From Candidatus Sericytochromatia bacterium (GTDB lineage: Bacteria; Cyanobacteriota; Sericytochromatia; UBA7694; JACMQJ01): a stretch of 64,000 nt of DNA. Positions 21,083 to 29,645 of the stretch are shown piece by piece. The first letter of the stretch is position 1. Each line of letters starts with the position of its first letter. The stretch spans positions 1 to 64,000 of the forward strand of contig BPII01000008.1 in the NCBI GenBank assembly GCA_026004035.1, written 5' to 3'. Position numbers and translations under genes: made by a program. The notes beneath the pieces are model-generated. The model saw only the letters and a list, made by a program, of their open reading frames with translations, made no database searches and had not been told where the DNA came from.

Positions 21083-21789
21083 TGTTCATTTACTCCAATA
21101 GGTATTGGTATTATTGAAGAAAGTGAACATAATGGCTTACTATTTACTAAATCTATTGAATTTAAATTATTTTTATTAGCATAGTAAATATATAGTTTTA
21201 TAAATTTGTCATTGACTATTACAGGTGATCCTATTGGATAATCATACTTAAGACCATTTCTACCTTTTTCTGGTGAAGTATCATCTACAAGAAAATTTTT
21301 AGCATTATCATTAAAATTTTTAATATATACAATTTCTTTACTTTTATTATACATATTATATATAATAACAGATTTTTCTAAATTAATTCCAATTTCTGTT
21401 GGTCTCTTATCTATAAAAACTACAATATTATTACCTTTATTTATAGCTTTAGTTGTAAAAGCAATATCATTCTTAACAATTAATTTATATACATATTTTT
21501 TTAAATTATCTTTTTCTTCATTACTTATAGATTTAAATTTAAAGTTTGATAAATTTTCTATTTTATCTGATAGATTTATAAAATCATCAGTATTTATTAT
21601 TGATTTACTTAATTCGTTGATAAATTTTTGAGATAAAGAATTTGCTTCTATTACATCTTTTTCATAATTGCTTAGTTTAAATTTAGTTATTAAAACAGCA
21701 TTAACACCTGTCATGACAATTATGAGTATTACTATAGAAACTAAAAGTTCTATTGAGGATATCCCCTTTTTTATTCTTTTTAATATCAT
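21079..21789 (-). CDS. Type IV minor pilin (PilV-like), minus-strand set
   Basis: A 236-residue prepilin. The leader MILKRIKKG precedes ISSIELLVSIVILIIVMTGV, with Glu at +5 and a long hydrophobic helix. The C-terminal domain has no recognisable motif. It is the first gene of the minus-strand trio, and its stop overlaps the start of the large PilX-like gene. A short divergent intergenic region of about 100 bp separates it from the sensor kinase, so both may share regulatory DNA. Confidence 0.75.
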   Translation of the reverse strand: MILKRIKKGISSIELLVSIVILIIVMTGVNAVLITKFKLSNYEKDVIEANSLSQKFINELSKSIINTDDFINLSDKIENLSNFKFKSISNEEKDNLKKYVYKLIVKNDIAFTTKAINKGNNIVVFIDKRPTEIGINLEKSVIIYNMYNKSKEIVYIKNFNDNAKNFLVDDTSPEKGRNGLKYDYPIGSPVIVNDKFIKLYIYYANKNNLNSIDLVNSKPLCSLSSIIPIPIGVNEQ

Positions 21790-21892
21790 GACAAATAAAT
21801 TTTATAATTAAAATTATAGTATAATTAAAACAATTATAATATTATAACAACTTAAAGTTTGATAATAATTTTACTTTTTTGACAATAAATTG
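21790..21892. promoter_or_regulatory. Divergent promoter region between pilin set and sensor kinase
   Basis: This 103-base AT-rich gap separates two divergently transcribed genes. On the plus strand TATAAT occurs at 21820-21825 and 21835-21840. On the minus strand TATAAT can be read at 21819-21814. No convincing -35 box pairs with any of them, so the assignment rests on the -10 elements and the geometry. Confidence 0.4.
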
Positions 21893-23260
21893 ATGTTTTT
21901 TGTTTTTTTGTTTATTTTTTTACTCATATTAAATTTATATTTTTTGTTTAAAATAAAAAATGAATATGATAAAAAATTAATATACATAATACTTATATTA
22001 TTAATAGTTTTATCTGTGAATTATTTTTACTATTCCAACAATATAAGCAGGTATATAATAAATATAGTTATTTTAGTTATATTTTTTATAAGTTTCTTTA
22101 TTTACAAAAAAGAACTTTTGAAAAATGAAGATACAACAAAATCTTTATTTAATACTTCTATAATAATTATTTTTTCTGGAATACTTACAAGTATTATTAT
22201 AACATACATAGGTTATGTACATTCTTATGAATATGTTAAATATAATGCAGAAAGAAACATTTACTTTATTTTTGATTTAATTAACCATAAAAATATTGAT
22301 AAAAAAGAAATAATAAATTATTGGAATAATTTAAAACCATTTGAAAAAGATAATGATATTTATATTTTAGACAAAAAAAATAAAATTATTTTTTCAAGTA
22401 ATATAGATGATTTTATAAATAAAAAAAACTTATTTTTGTATGATAAATATTTTAATAATTACAAAATTGTTATTTCAATAAATAAAGAAATAATCAGGGA
22501 AAAATCTTTAAAAATTATATTACCTTTAATTGTTTCTATATTATTTATATCATTAATAATATTACCTTTAGGTACTTTATTATTAAAAATAGTTTATTCT
22601 ATACAAGAAAATAAAATAAATGCAAAAAATAAAGATTTAATAATTATTTCTAAAAATTTGGAAGAATCTTTAAAACAAAAGGAACTATTATTAAAAGAAA
22701 TACATCATAGAGTAAAGAATAATCTACAAGTTGTATTTAGTCTTATTGGATTACAAATAAATTCCATAAATGATGAAAATACAATTAATAATCTTTTAGA
22801 AATTCAAAAAAGAATAAAATCTATGTCAATAATACATGAAAAATTATACCAAACAAATGATTTATATAAAGTGAATTTCAAAGAATATATAGAAGAACTT
22901 TCAAAATATATAATTAATTCATACAATTTAAATACAAAAGTAAATCTTGAATTAGATTTAGAAGAACATTTCATACCAATAGATAAATCAATACCTTGTG
23001 GTTTAATAATAAATGAAATAATATCAAATTCACTAAAACATTCTAAATGCGATAAGATAAAAATTTATTTTAAAAAAGAAGAAGATAATTATATACTACA
23101 AATAAATGATAATGGTCATGGAATTAATAATATTCAAGATATTCAAAAATACAACTCTTTAGGTTTAAAACTTGTTAATAAATTGTCAAGACAACTGTCA
23201 AGTAATATCGTTTATAAAAATAATAATGGTCTATGTTTTAAACTAATTTTTACTGTATAA
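21893..23260 (+). CDS. Membrane sensor histidine kinase, HisKA_2 type
   Basis: A 455-residue kinase. At least four hydrophobic segments lie in residues 1-100, then a roughly 90-residue external or PAS-like region (DIYILDKKNKIIFSSNIDDF) and another span near 200. The dimerisation domain has KEIHHRVKNNLQVVFSLIG; the His before RVKN (H272) is the expected phosphoacceptor. The ATPase domain has NEIISNSLKHS (N box) and INDNGHGI (G1). HisKA_2 kinases often pair with unusual response regulators, and two follow immediately downstream. The ATG at 21893 is preferred to an adjoining TTG at 21890. Confidence 0.85.
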   Translation: MFFVFLFIFLLILNLYFLFKIKNEYDKKLIYIILILLIVLSVNYFYYSNNISRYIINIVILVIFFISFFIYKKELLKNEDTTKSLFNTSIIIIFSGILTSIIITYIGYVHSYEYVKYNAERNIYFIFDLINHKNIDKKEIINYWNNLKPFEKDNDIYILDKKNKIIFSSNIDDFINKKNLFLYDKYFNNYKIVISINKEIIREKSLKIILPLIVSILFISLIILPLGTLLLKIVYSIQENKINAKNKDLIIISKNLEESLKQKELLLKEIHHRVKNNLQVVFSLIGLQINSINDENTINNLLEIQKRIKSMSIIHEKLYQTNDLYKVNFKEYIEELSKYIINSYNLNTKVNLELDLEEHFIPIDKSIPCGLIINEIISNSLKHSKCDKIKIYFKKEEDNYILQINDNGHGINNIQDIQKYNSLGLKLVNKLSRQLSSNIVYKNNNGLCFKLIFTV

Positions 23261-23291
23261 TTTAATTATTATTTTATTAAATTTTAAAAAT

Positions 23292-24029
23292 ATGGGTAAA
23301 ATACTTATAGTAGAAGATGACGAACAATTGCTATTTATAATTAGTAAATATCTTGAAAATATTGGTTTTCAAAATATAACAGCTTTTAATGGGAAGGAAG
23401 CAATTGATTTATTAAATACACATAAAGATATTAATTTAGTAGTAGCAGATTTAATTATGCCTGTATTAGACGGTTTTGAATTATGCTCTTATATAAGAAA
23501 TAATGAAGATTTATCAGATTTACCTATACTTATAATAACTGGTCAATCGGATATGTACTTCAAATGTAAAGCATTTGAATCAGGAGCAGATGATTATCTT
23601 ATAAAACCTGTAGATTTTGTTGAATTTACATTAAGAATTAAAGCTCTTTTAAGAAGAACAAAAAAACAATATATTGAAATTAAATCAAATAATAATCCTT
23701 ATAACTATAGTAATGTATCAGTAAAATTAGAGAATGGTATAACACTATATATTGATAGAAACACTTCAAATGTAAAGGTTGGAAATAAAACAGCATATTT
23801 AACATCATCAGAATTAGATATATTGCAATACTTAATATTAAAAGGTACAAAGCCAACTAATACAGATGAAATATTACAAAATGTTATGAAATATCCAAAA
23901 GGAAGTGGTAATCCTGTTTCAGTAAGAACTCATATAAGAAATATTAGAGTAAAATTAGAAAAAGATCCTGATAATCCTGAAATAATAGTAAGTGTACCTA
24001 AAAGGGGATATATTATAAAAATTGACTAA
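23292..24029 (+). CDS. OmpR/PhoB-family response regulator
   Basis: A 245-residue regulator. The receiver domain starts KILIVEDDEQ, with the phosphoacceptor D53 in VVADLIMPVLDG and the conserved Lys in DDYLIKPVD. The C-terminal winged helix (residues 155-243) includes LTSSELDILQYLILKG and VRTHIRNIRVKLEKDPDNPE, then VPKRGYII, all typical of Trans_reg_C. It is expected to bind DNA when phosphorylated. It lies 31 bases after the HisKA_2 kinase and overlaps the next regulator by eight bases, so the three are likely one operon. Confidence 0.9.
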   Translation: MGKILIVEDDEQLLFIISKYLENIGFQNITAFNGKEAIDLLNTHKDINLVVADLIMPVLDGFELCSYIRNNEDLSDLPILIITGQSDMYFKCKAFESGADDYLIKPVDFVEFTLRIKALLRRTKKQYIEIKSNNNPYNYSNVSVKLENGITLYIDRNTSNVKVGNKTAYLTSSELDILQYLILKGTKPTNTDEILQNVMKYPKGSGNPVSVRTHIRNIRVKLEKDPDNPEIIVSVPKRGYIIKID

Positions 24030-24891
24030 AATACTTATAGTAGAAGATGAAGCGATATCATCTTTATTTTTAGAAGAATATTTAGAAAAACTTGGATATA
24101 CAATATTAGAAACTGTTGATAATGGTAATGATGCTTATACTTTGGCAGAAAAATATTTACCAGATTTAATAATAATGGATATAAATATAAAGGGTAAAAT
24201 TAATGGTATAGAAACAGCTGAAAAAATATATTCAAGTTTTGGAATACCAATAATATATTTAACAGCCTATTCAGATAAGGATACAGTTGAAAAAGCTATA
24301 AAAAGCGGTTCTTTTGCATATTTACTAAAACCAATAGATGAGAAGTATCTTGAGCCAACAATAAAAATAGTTTTAGAAAAATATAGAAATGAAGAAAAAC
24401 TAAAATTTGAAACTAAATTATTAAACAATGTAATAAATAAAATGGATACAGCTCTTATATTTACTGATATAAAAGGTAATATAAAATTTATAAATGATGA
24501 AATAAAAAGTATTTTAAATGAAAAAATTAATATTACAAATATAACTGATTTATTTTTTGAAGCAAAAAATTATATTTATGAATTACAAAATCTTGAAGAA
24601 AATACTATTTGTAAGAAAATTTACTTTGATAAAAAAATATTACACATAAATATTTCGAAAGTAGAAGATGAAAAAAATAGATTATATGGATTTATTTTTA
24701 ATTTTGGTCATAATATTAAAAACAAAGGTAGCCAATTGAGTATATGTTCATTTTGTAAAAAAATAAAAGATAATTCTGGAAAATGGTTTGATATAGAAAA
24801 ATATGTACAAGAAAATTTTAATATAGCATTTAGTCATGGAATATGTATTGATTGCACTAATAAATATTATTCTGATGTTATAAAAGATTAA
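24022..24891 (+). CDS. Response regulator with PAS-like middle and C-terminal Cys-rich domain
   Basis: A 289-residue protein beginning with TTG at 24022, inside the end of the previous gene. The receiver domain has D53 in IIMDINI and the Lys of FAYLLKPID. The middle (residues 135-230) resembles a PAS fold (NVINKMDTALIFTDIKGNIK). The final 50 residues (SICSFCKKIKDNSGKW, then SHGICIDCTNKYY) carry two Cys pairs, a module often found at the end of receiver and PAS signalling proteins, possibly metal-binding. There is no DNA-binding domain, so the output is probably by protein contact. Confidence 0.8.
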   Translation: MTKILIVEDEAISSLFLEEYLEKLGYTILETVDNGNDAYTLAEKYLPDLIIMDINIKGKINGIETAEKIYSSFGIPIIYLTAYSDKDTVEKAIKSGSFAYLLKPIDEKYLEPTIKIVLEKYRNEEKLKFETKLLNNVINKMDTALIFTDIKGNIKFINDEIKSILNEKINITNITDLFFEAKNYIYELQNLEENTICKKIYFDKKILHINISKVEDEKNRLYGFIFNFGHNIKNKGSQLSICSFCKKIKDNSGKWFDIEKYVQENFNIAFSHGICIDCTNKYYSDVIKD

Positions 24892-25178
24892 TTTCTAATT
24901 ACATAAAAAGTAATGAAAGTTATCAAGAAAGTTGTGTTTATATATATTTGAAATCAATCTATAAAATGTTTTTGGGATTTTCATACACAAGATTTAAGAT
25001 AACTCTCTTAATAGTTCCAATAACCTATCTCTTCTGTATTTAAACTATACAAAAACTTAATTTAACATGCATTATTTATTATGAAAATTGGTATTAGAAT
25101 TTATAGTATTGAAAAGTTATTATCACTTATATTTAGCTTATAATTTAGATAATTAATTTTTTCTGTTAAAATATATTT
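24892..25178. other. Intergenic region before the TPR gene
   Basis: A 287-base gap with no ORF, tRNA or repeat that I can see. It is AT-rich with a short, more mixed stretch around 24960-25040. A possible TAAAAT -10 element lies near 25168, just before the TPR gene start. Confidence 0.4.
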
Positions 25179-26591
25179 ATGAAAAAAATATTTATAATTT
25201 TATTTTTACTGATAATTACCATTAATAATAGTGCTAATACTCAAAGAAGAAAAAATATAATAGTAGAACAAATACCACAAAATATAAATAATGTAAATGA
25301 TAAAAAAATACAAGAAATAGATAGTAAGTTTTCAAAAAATTTAGATGATATTATTAAACAAAATGAAGTTTTGAAAAATGATATTAAATTACTATCAAAT
25401 CAGGTTGATAATTTATCAAATCAAATAAATCAAATAAAAAATATTAATCAGGAAAAAAAAATTTATGATTATATTGATGAAAATTTATATTCTATATTAT
25501 TGTTAGCTTTAATTTTTATTTTAACTCTTATATATTTATTGTTTATAATATTAAGAAAAAAACTCAATAAAGAATTAAATCAAGTTCTTGATAAAGAATT
25601 AAAAGAATCTAAAAAAGAACTATTAAAAGAGTTTAGCTCAAGTGAAAAAGAATTTTTTAACTTATCAGAAGAATTATCTAAAAAGAAAATAGAAGAATTA
25701 GAATTAAAGTTAAAAGAAAAAGAAGATGAGTTTAAAAATAAAATAGATTCAATAATAAATCAATTAACTAGCAATTTTGAGAATATTATAAATGAAACTA
25801 TTAAAAGTAAAATTCAAGAAAATGATAAATATATAGAAGAATACTTAGCAAATAAAAAAGATTTTATAATAGAAGAAATTCAGGAGAAAATACCACTAGA
25901 TAATGTAAATGATGTTTTATTAACACTTACACAAGATAAGGGACTATTAAAATCTATATCAAATAAAGTAAAAGAAATTATTAACCTTCAAAAAAATGAG
26001 CTTGAAGATTTATTTTTATTAAAGAAGAAAGAAATTTTATCAGATATAGAAATTTACCATATTTCAAACATACATTTTAATAATGGAAATAATTTCTTTA
26101 GAAATAATGAGTATGAAAAAGCTATTGATGAATATCAAAAAGCTATAAAAACTTATCCAAGCTTTTATGGTGCATACATAAATTTAGCAAAAGCTTATGA
26201 AAAAATAGGAGATTTAGAAAAAGCTATTGAAAATTATAAAAAAGCTATAAATATAGATAAAGATTATTACAAAGCATATTATAATCTTGCAAATATTTAT
26301 ATGAATCTTGATTTATTAGATAAAGCAGAAGAATATTTAAATAAGTATATAGAAAATAATAGTAATGTTCATTATAAAATTTTTAATAAACTAGCAGAGA
26401 TTTATATAAAACTAGGAGATAAAAATAAAGCAATTCAATTTATAGAAGAGGCAATAAAAATAAATCCAGATAATATAGATTCTTTCTTCATTATTTCAGA
26501 AATAGAGGAAAAAGATAAAATAATTGAAATATATAAAAAATACAATTCCCAAGATAAAACTTTAAATAAATTAGAAGAGTTAAGTAAATAA
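25179..26591 (+). CDS. Signal-peptide, coiled-coil and TPR membrane protein
   Basis: A 470-residue protein. MKKIFIILFLLIITINNSAN looks like a signal peptide, and a second span (LYSILLLALIFILTLIYLLF) lies near residues 105-130. A coiled coil fills residues 40-85 and 130-280. TPR units occupy residues 290-460 (NNEYEKAIDEYQKAIKTYPS, then LEKAIENYKKAINIDKDYYK). The TPRs are expected to dock partner proteins. The stop overlaps the next gene by one base (TAATG), so the M1-like protein is a likely partner. Confidence 0.7.
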   Translation: MKKIFIILFLLIITINNSANTQRRKNIIVEQIPQNINNVNDKKIQEIDSKFSKNLDDIIKQNEVLKNDIKLLSNQVDNLSNQINQIKNINQEKKIYDYIDENLYSILLLALIFILTLIYLLFIILRKKLNKELNQVLDKELKESKKELLKEFSSSEKEFFNLSEELSKKKIEELELKLKEKEDEFKNKIDSIINQLTSNFENIINETIKSKIQENDKYIEEYLANKKDFIIEEIQEKIPLDNVNDVLLTLTQDKGLLKSISNKVKEIINLQKNELEDLFLLKKKEILSDIEIYHISNIHFNNGNNFFRNNEYEKAIDEYQKAIKTYPSFYGAYINLAKAYEKIGDLEKAIENYKKAINIDKDYYKAYYNLANIYMNLDLLDKAEEYLNKYIENNSNVHYKIFNKLAEIYIKLGDKNKAIQFIEEAIKINPDNIDSFFIISEIEEKDKIIEIYKKYNSQDKTLNKLEELSK

Positions 26592-28273
26592 TGACGAAAT
26601 ATACTTTATTTTTTACAATATTTTTTTTAATAAATATATTTAACTTAGCTTATTCTCAAGAAAATAATAATTTTTATAAAATAAAAATAGAAATAAATTC
26701 TCAACAAAGAATAGCTTATGCAGAAGCTGAAATTGATATTTATAACTCATCAAATATTAATTTAAATTCTTTATATTTTAATCTTGGATTAAATAATAAC
26801 TATGGAACAAAGATTAATATTAAAGAAGTAAGTAATTCAAATAATAAGAAATTACAAGGTTATTTTTATAAATATGAATATTTAGACGATATGAAAGAGG
26901 ATATAACAATATATAAAGTTGATTTAGATAAACCTCTTGAAAGTAATAGTTTTATTAAATTAAACTTTATATATGAAATAACAAACTTTTCTAAAATAGA
27001 TGAAATAATATTTTTTGATGATAGTATTTATGATGATTATAATGGTAGTTGGTATCCTAGATTAATAAATTTTAGAAACAATCTTTGGAAAAAAAAAGAT
27101 TTTGTAAATAATAATTATGAAGTTGAAGTTATAGTTAATTCTAATGAAAACGTTGTTTCAAGTGCATTCGAAATAGAAAATCAATTATTAAAATTAACTC
27201 AACAAAAAAGATATTTGTATAAAATAAATAATTCAAAAAACTTTTCTTTAGCAATAAGTAATTATATTGTTCCTGAAAATAGATTAATACAGAATAAGAT
27301 TAATTTAAAAGTTTATTTTAAAAATAATAAAGGGACTAAATGGTATAAGAAGAAATATGAAATAGCTGAAGATATAATAAATTTTTACTATAAAATATTT
27401 GATTTTTATCCATATAATCAATTAAGCATATTACCAGGACAAGGAAATATTCAAGGTGGTTATTCAAATTCTAATTTTATAGTTTTAAATGATTATATGG
27501 AAAATTTTAAATTTGAAACAGATGTAGAAAAATATATATCTTTTTACTTATCATACTTTATAGCTCAACAATATACAAGTTTTTGTATAAATGAGATTTC
27601 AGATAACCCTAAATGGATAAGTCATGGATTAGCTTTATATTTATCTTATCTTTATTTAAAAGAAAAAAAAATAAAAGATGATTATATTAGAGAAATAATA
27701 AGTTATTATATAAATGCTAGTAAATCAGGATTTAATACTCAAATTATTAGAGATTATGAAGAGTTTAAATATGGTTTATTTGATTGGAAAAATATAATTG
27801 AAAAAAGTAAGTCATTTGAAATTTTTAAATTACTGGAAAATATTATTGGTAAAAAAACTTTTTTAAAAATAATTTTAGATTTTTTTAAAGATTATAAAAA
27901 TAAAAGTATAAATACAGAGATATTTACAGATTTTTTAGAAGCTAAATCTAATAAAAACTTAAAAGATTTCTTTTACAATTGGCTATATACTTCAAATTAT
28001 ATTGACTATGCTGTAACTAAAGTTATTCAAGAAAAAAAAAATAATAAATTTAAAGTAAAAATTTATATAAAAAAATTAGGGCAAATAGAATCTCAGATGC
28101 CTATTTTAATAACTTTGAGAAGTGGAGCAAAAGTTTTTAATTTTTATGACGGAAAACAAAAAGAAGCAGAGTTAATATATGAATATAATGAGCCTGTAAC
28201 GTATGTTGAAATTGATTATTTTAATAATATACCTGATATAAATAAATCTAATAATAAAATTGGAGTTCAGTAA
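26591..28273 (+). CDS. M1-peptidase-like protein lacking the zinc site
   Basis: A 560-residue protein with a signal peptide (TLFFTIFFLINIFNLAYS), an N-terminal beta domain and a helical domain laid out like M1 aminopeptidases. Where the family has HExxH, this protein has YFIAQQY (residues 322-328), and where the third ligand Glu lies (WLNEG-like) it has WISHG (342-346). All zinc ligands and the general base are therefore replaced. The GAMEN-like exopeptidase loop reads IQGGYSNSN. It is probably a binding or scaffold pseudo-enzyme. It overlaps the TPR gene and precedes a subtilisin. The M1 assignment is by pattern and spacing, not a search. Confidence 0.65.
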   Translation: MTKYTLFFTIFFLINIFNLAYSQENNNFYKIKIEINSQQRIAYAEAEIDIYNSSNINLNSLYFNLGLNNNYGTKINIKEVSNSNNKKLQGYFYKYEYLDDMKEDITIYKVDLDKPLESNSFIKLNFIYEITNFSKIDEIIFFDDSIYDDYNGSWYPRLINFRNNLWKKKDFVNNNYEVEVIVNSNENVVSSAFEIENQLLKLTQQKRYLYKINNSKNFSLAISNYIVPENRLIQNKINLKVYFKNNKGTKWYKKKYEIAEDIINFYYKIFDFYPYNQLSILPGQGNIQGGYSNSNFIVLNDYMENFKFETDVEKYISFYLSYFIAQQYTSFCINEISDNPKWISHGLALYLSYLYLKEKKIKDDYIREIISYYINASKSGFNTQIIRDYEEFKYGLFDWKNIIEKSKSFEIFKLLENIIGKKTFLKIILDFFKDYKNKSINTEIFTDFLEAKSNKNLKDFFYNWLYTSNYIDYAVTKVIQEKKNNKFKVKIYIKKLGQIESQMPILITLRSGAKVFNFYDGKQKEAELIYEYNEPVTYVEIDYFNNIPDINKSNNKIGVQ

Positions 28274-28290
28274 ATTTGCATAAAGATATT

Positions 28291-28319
28291 TTACACTTAA
28301 ACAAGTTTTTAACTATAAT
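28291..28319 (+). promoter_or_regulatory. Putative promoter for the subtilisin gene
   Basis: TTACAC (28291-28296), a 17-base spacer, then a perfect TATAAT (28314-28319), placed 18 bases before the ATG at 28337. The leader would be only about ten bases, with no clear ribosome-binding site. Confidence 0.45.
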
Positions 28320-28336
28320 TAAATATATATTAAATT

Positions 28337-29623
28337 ATGAAAATTAATGTAAAAGTAATAATACCAAAAATAATTACAACATTATTTGTAATAAGTACGT
28401 CATGTCAAAGATTAGACATATACAATGAACAATTACAAAGTAAAAATTTTCAAGAAATTATAATAAAAAGAAAAGCAAATTTTTTAAGTCAGGATTATAA
28501 AGTAAAAATAAATTCTTCTAATTATGTAAAAAATATAAATAAATTAGGTATAGATGTCATTAAAGTTCCTGATAATAAAAATATTTATGAATATATAAAA
28601 GAGTTATCTAATGATCCGAGTGTAGAATATGCAGAACCAAATTACATAAGAAAAATAATGCTTTATGAAGGTGATTTAAATAAAAATGACAATGATAAAT
28701 ATTCTAAAATATCTTCTAATTTGAATATTTTCAAAAGTATTTTTAATGATCCAGATATTGATTTACAATATGGTCTTAATGTTGTTAAAGCTAATTTAGC
28801 TTGGCAGATTACAACAGGAACGCCACAGATTAATATAGCTGTTATAGATACAGGAGTTGATTTAAATCATCCTGATTTAAAAGATAATTTAACAAGAGGT
28901 TATACATCAGTTAGAGGAGTAGCAACACCAATTGATGATAATGGTCATGGAACTCATGTATCTGGAATAATAGCAAGTATAGCAAATAATGAAAGAGGAG
29001 GAGTTGGTTTATCACCTAAATGTAAAATTATGCCTATAAAAGCATTAACAGGTAAAGGTGAAGGTAATGATTCTGATATAGCTGAAGCTATAATTTGGGC
29101 AGTTGATAATGGAGCTAATATAATAAATCTTAGTTTAGGTGGACCTAATGCTGGTAAAACATTAGAAAATGCAATAAAGTATGCTTATAATAGTAATGTT
29201 CTAGTAGTTGCTGCTATGGGTAATAATGGTCAGAGAGTAAAAAACTATCCTGCTTCATATAAAAATGTAATAGCTGTAAGTGCTACTGATGCTAATAATA
29301 AATCAGCTTCTTTTTCAAATTATGGTGATTGGGTATCGGTAGCTGCACCAGGTCTAAGAATATATTCCACATTTCCAACATACAAGGTAGAATTAAGTAG
29401 ATTTAATCTTCCATTAGGTTATGCTTCAATGAGTGGGACATCAATGGCAACTCCTTTTGTATCAGCTTTGGCTGGATTAATTTTAAGCAAAGAACCAAAT
29501 TTAAAAAGAGCTGATATAAGAAGAAAAATAGAAACAGGTGCTAATGATATTGATAAAAATGGATATGATGAATTCTTTGGATATGGAATAATAGATGCAT
29601 ATAAATCATTGACAATTAATTAA
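28337..29623 (+). CDS. Secreted subtilisin-family serine protease
   Basis: A 428-residue S8 peptidase. An N-terminal hydrophobic segment ends in VISTSC, a possible but non-canonical lipobox. Residues 35-115 resemble an inhibitor-type propeptide (PSVEYAEPNYI). The catalytic triad is D171 in AVIDTGVDLNHPD, H204 in GHGTHVSGI and S369 in SGTSMATPFVSALAG. The oxyanion Asn is in AAMGNNG. The fold appears complete, so it should be active once the propeptide is removed. The convergent downstream gene is only 14 bases away. Confidence 0.9.
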   Translation: MKINVKVIIPKIITTLFVISTSCQRLDIYNEQLQSKNFQEIIIKRKANFLSQDYKVKINSSNYVKNINKLGIDVIKVPDNKNIYEYIKELSNDPSVEYAEPNYIRKIMLYEGDLNKNDNDKYSKISSNLNIFKSIFNDPDIDLQYGLNVVKANLAWQITTGTPQINIAVIDTGVDLNHPDLKDNLTRGYTSVRGVATPIDDNGHGTHVSGIIASIANNERGGVGLSPKCKIMPIKALTGKGEGNDSDIAEAIIWAVDNGANIINLSLGGPNAGKTLENAIKYAYNSNVLVVAAMGNNGQRVKNYPASYKNVIAVSATDANNKSASFSNYGDWVSVAAPGLRIYSTFPTYKVELSRFNLPLGYASMSGTSMATPFVSALAGLILSKEPNLKRADIRRKIETGANDIDKNGYDEFFGYGIIDAYKSLTIN

Positions 29624-29627
29624 GAGT

Positions 29628-29645
29628 AAATCTATATCTAGATTT
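29628..29645. terminator. Weak inverted repeat between convergent genes
   Basis: AAATCTA (29628-29634), a TATC loop, then TAGATTT (29639-29645) can form a seven-pair AT-rich hairpin in the 14-base gap between the subtilisin stop and the opposing gene's stop. No T-tract follows on either strand, so termination here is only a possibility. Confidence 0.2.

Noticed and set aside
29628-29645. A strong bidirectional terminator between the subtilisin and CoA-transferase genes
   Set aside because: The hairpin is seven AT-rich pairs with no T-tract, so it is kept only as a low-confidence feature.
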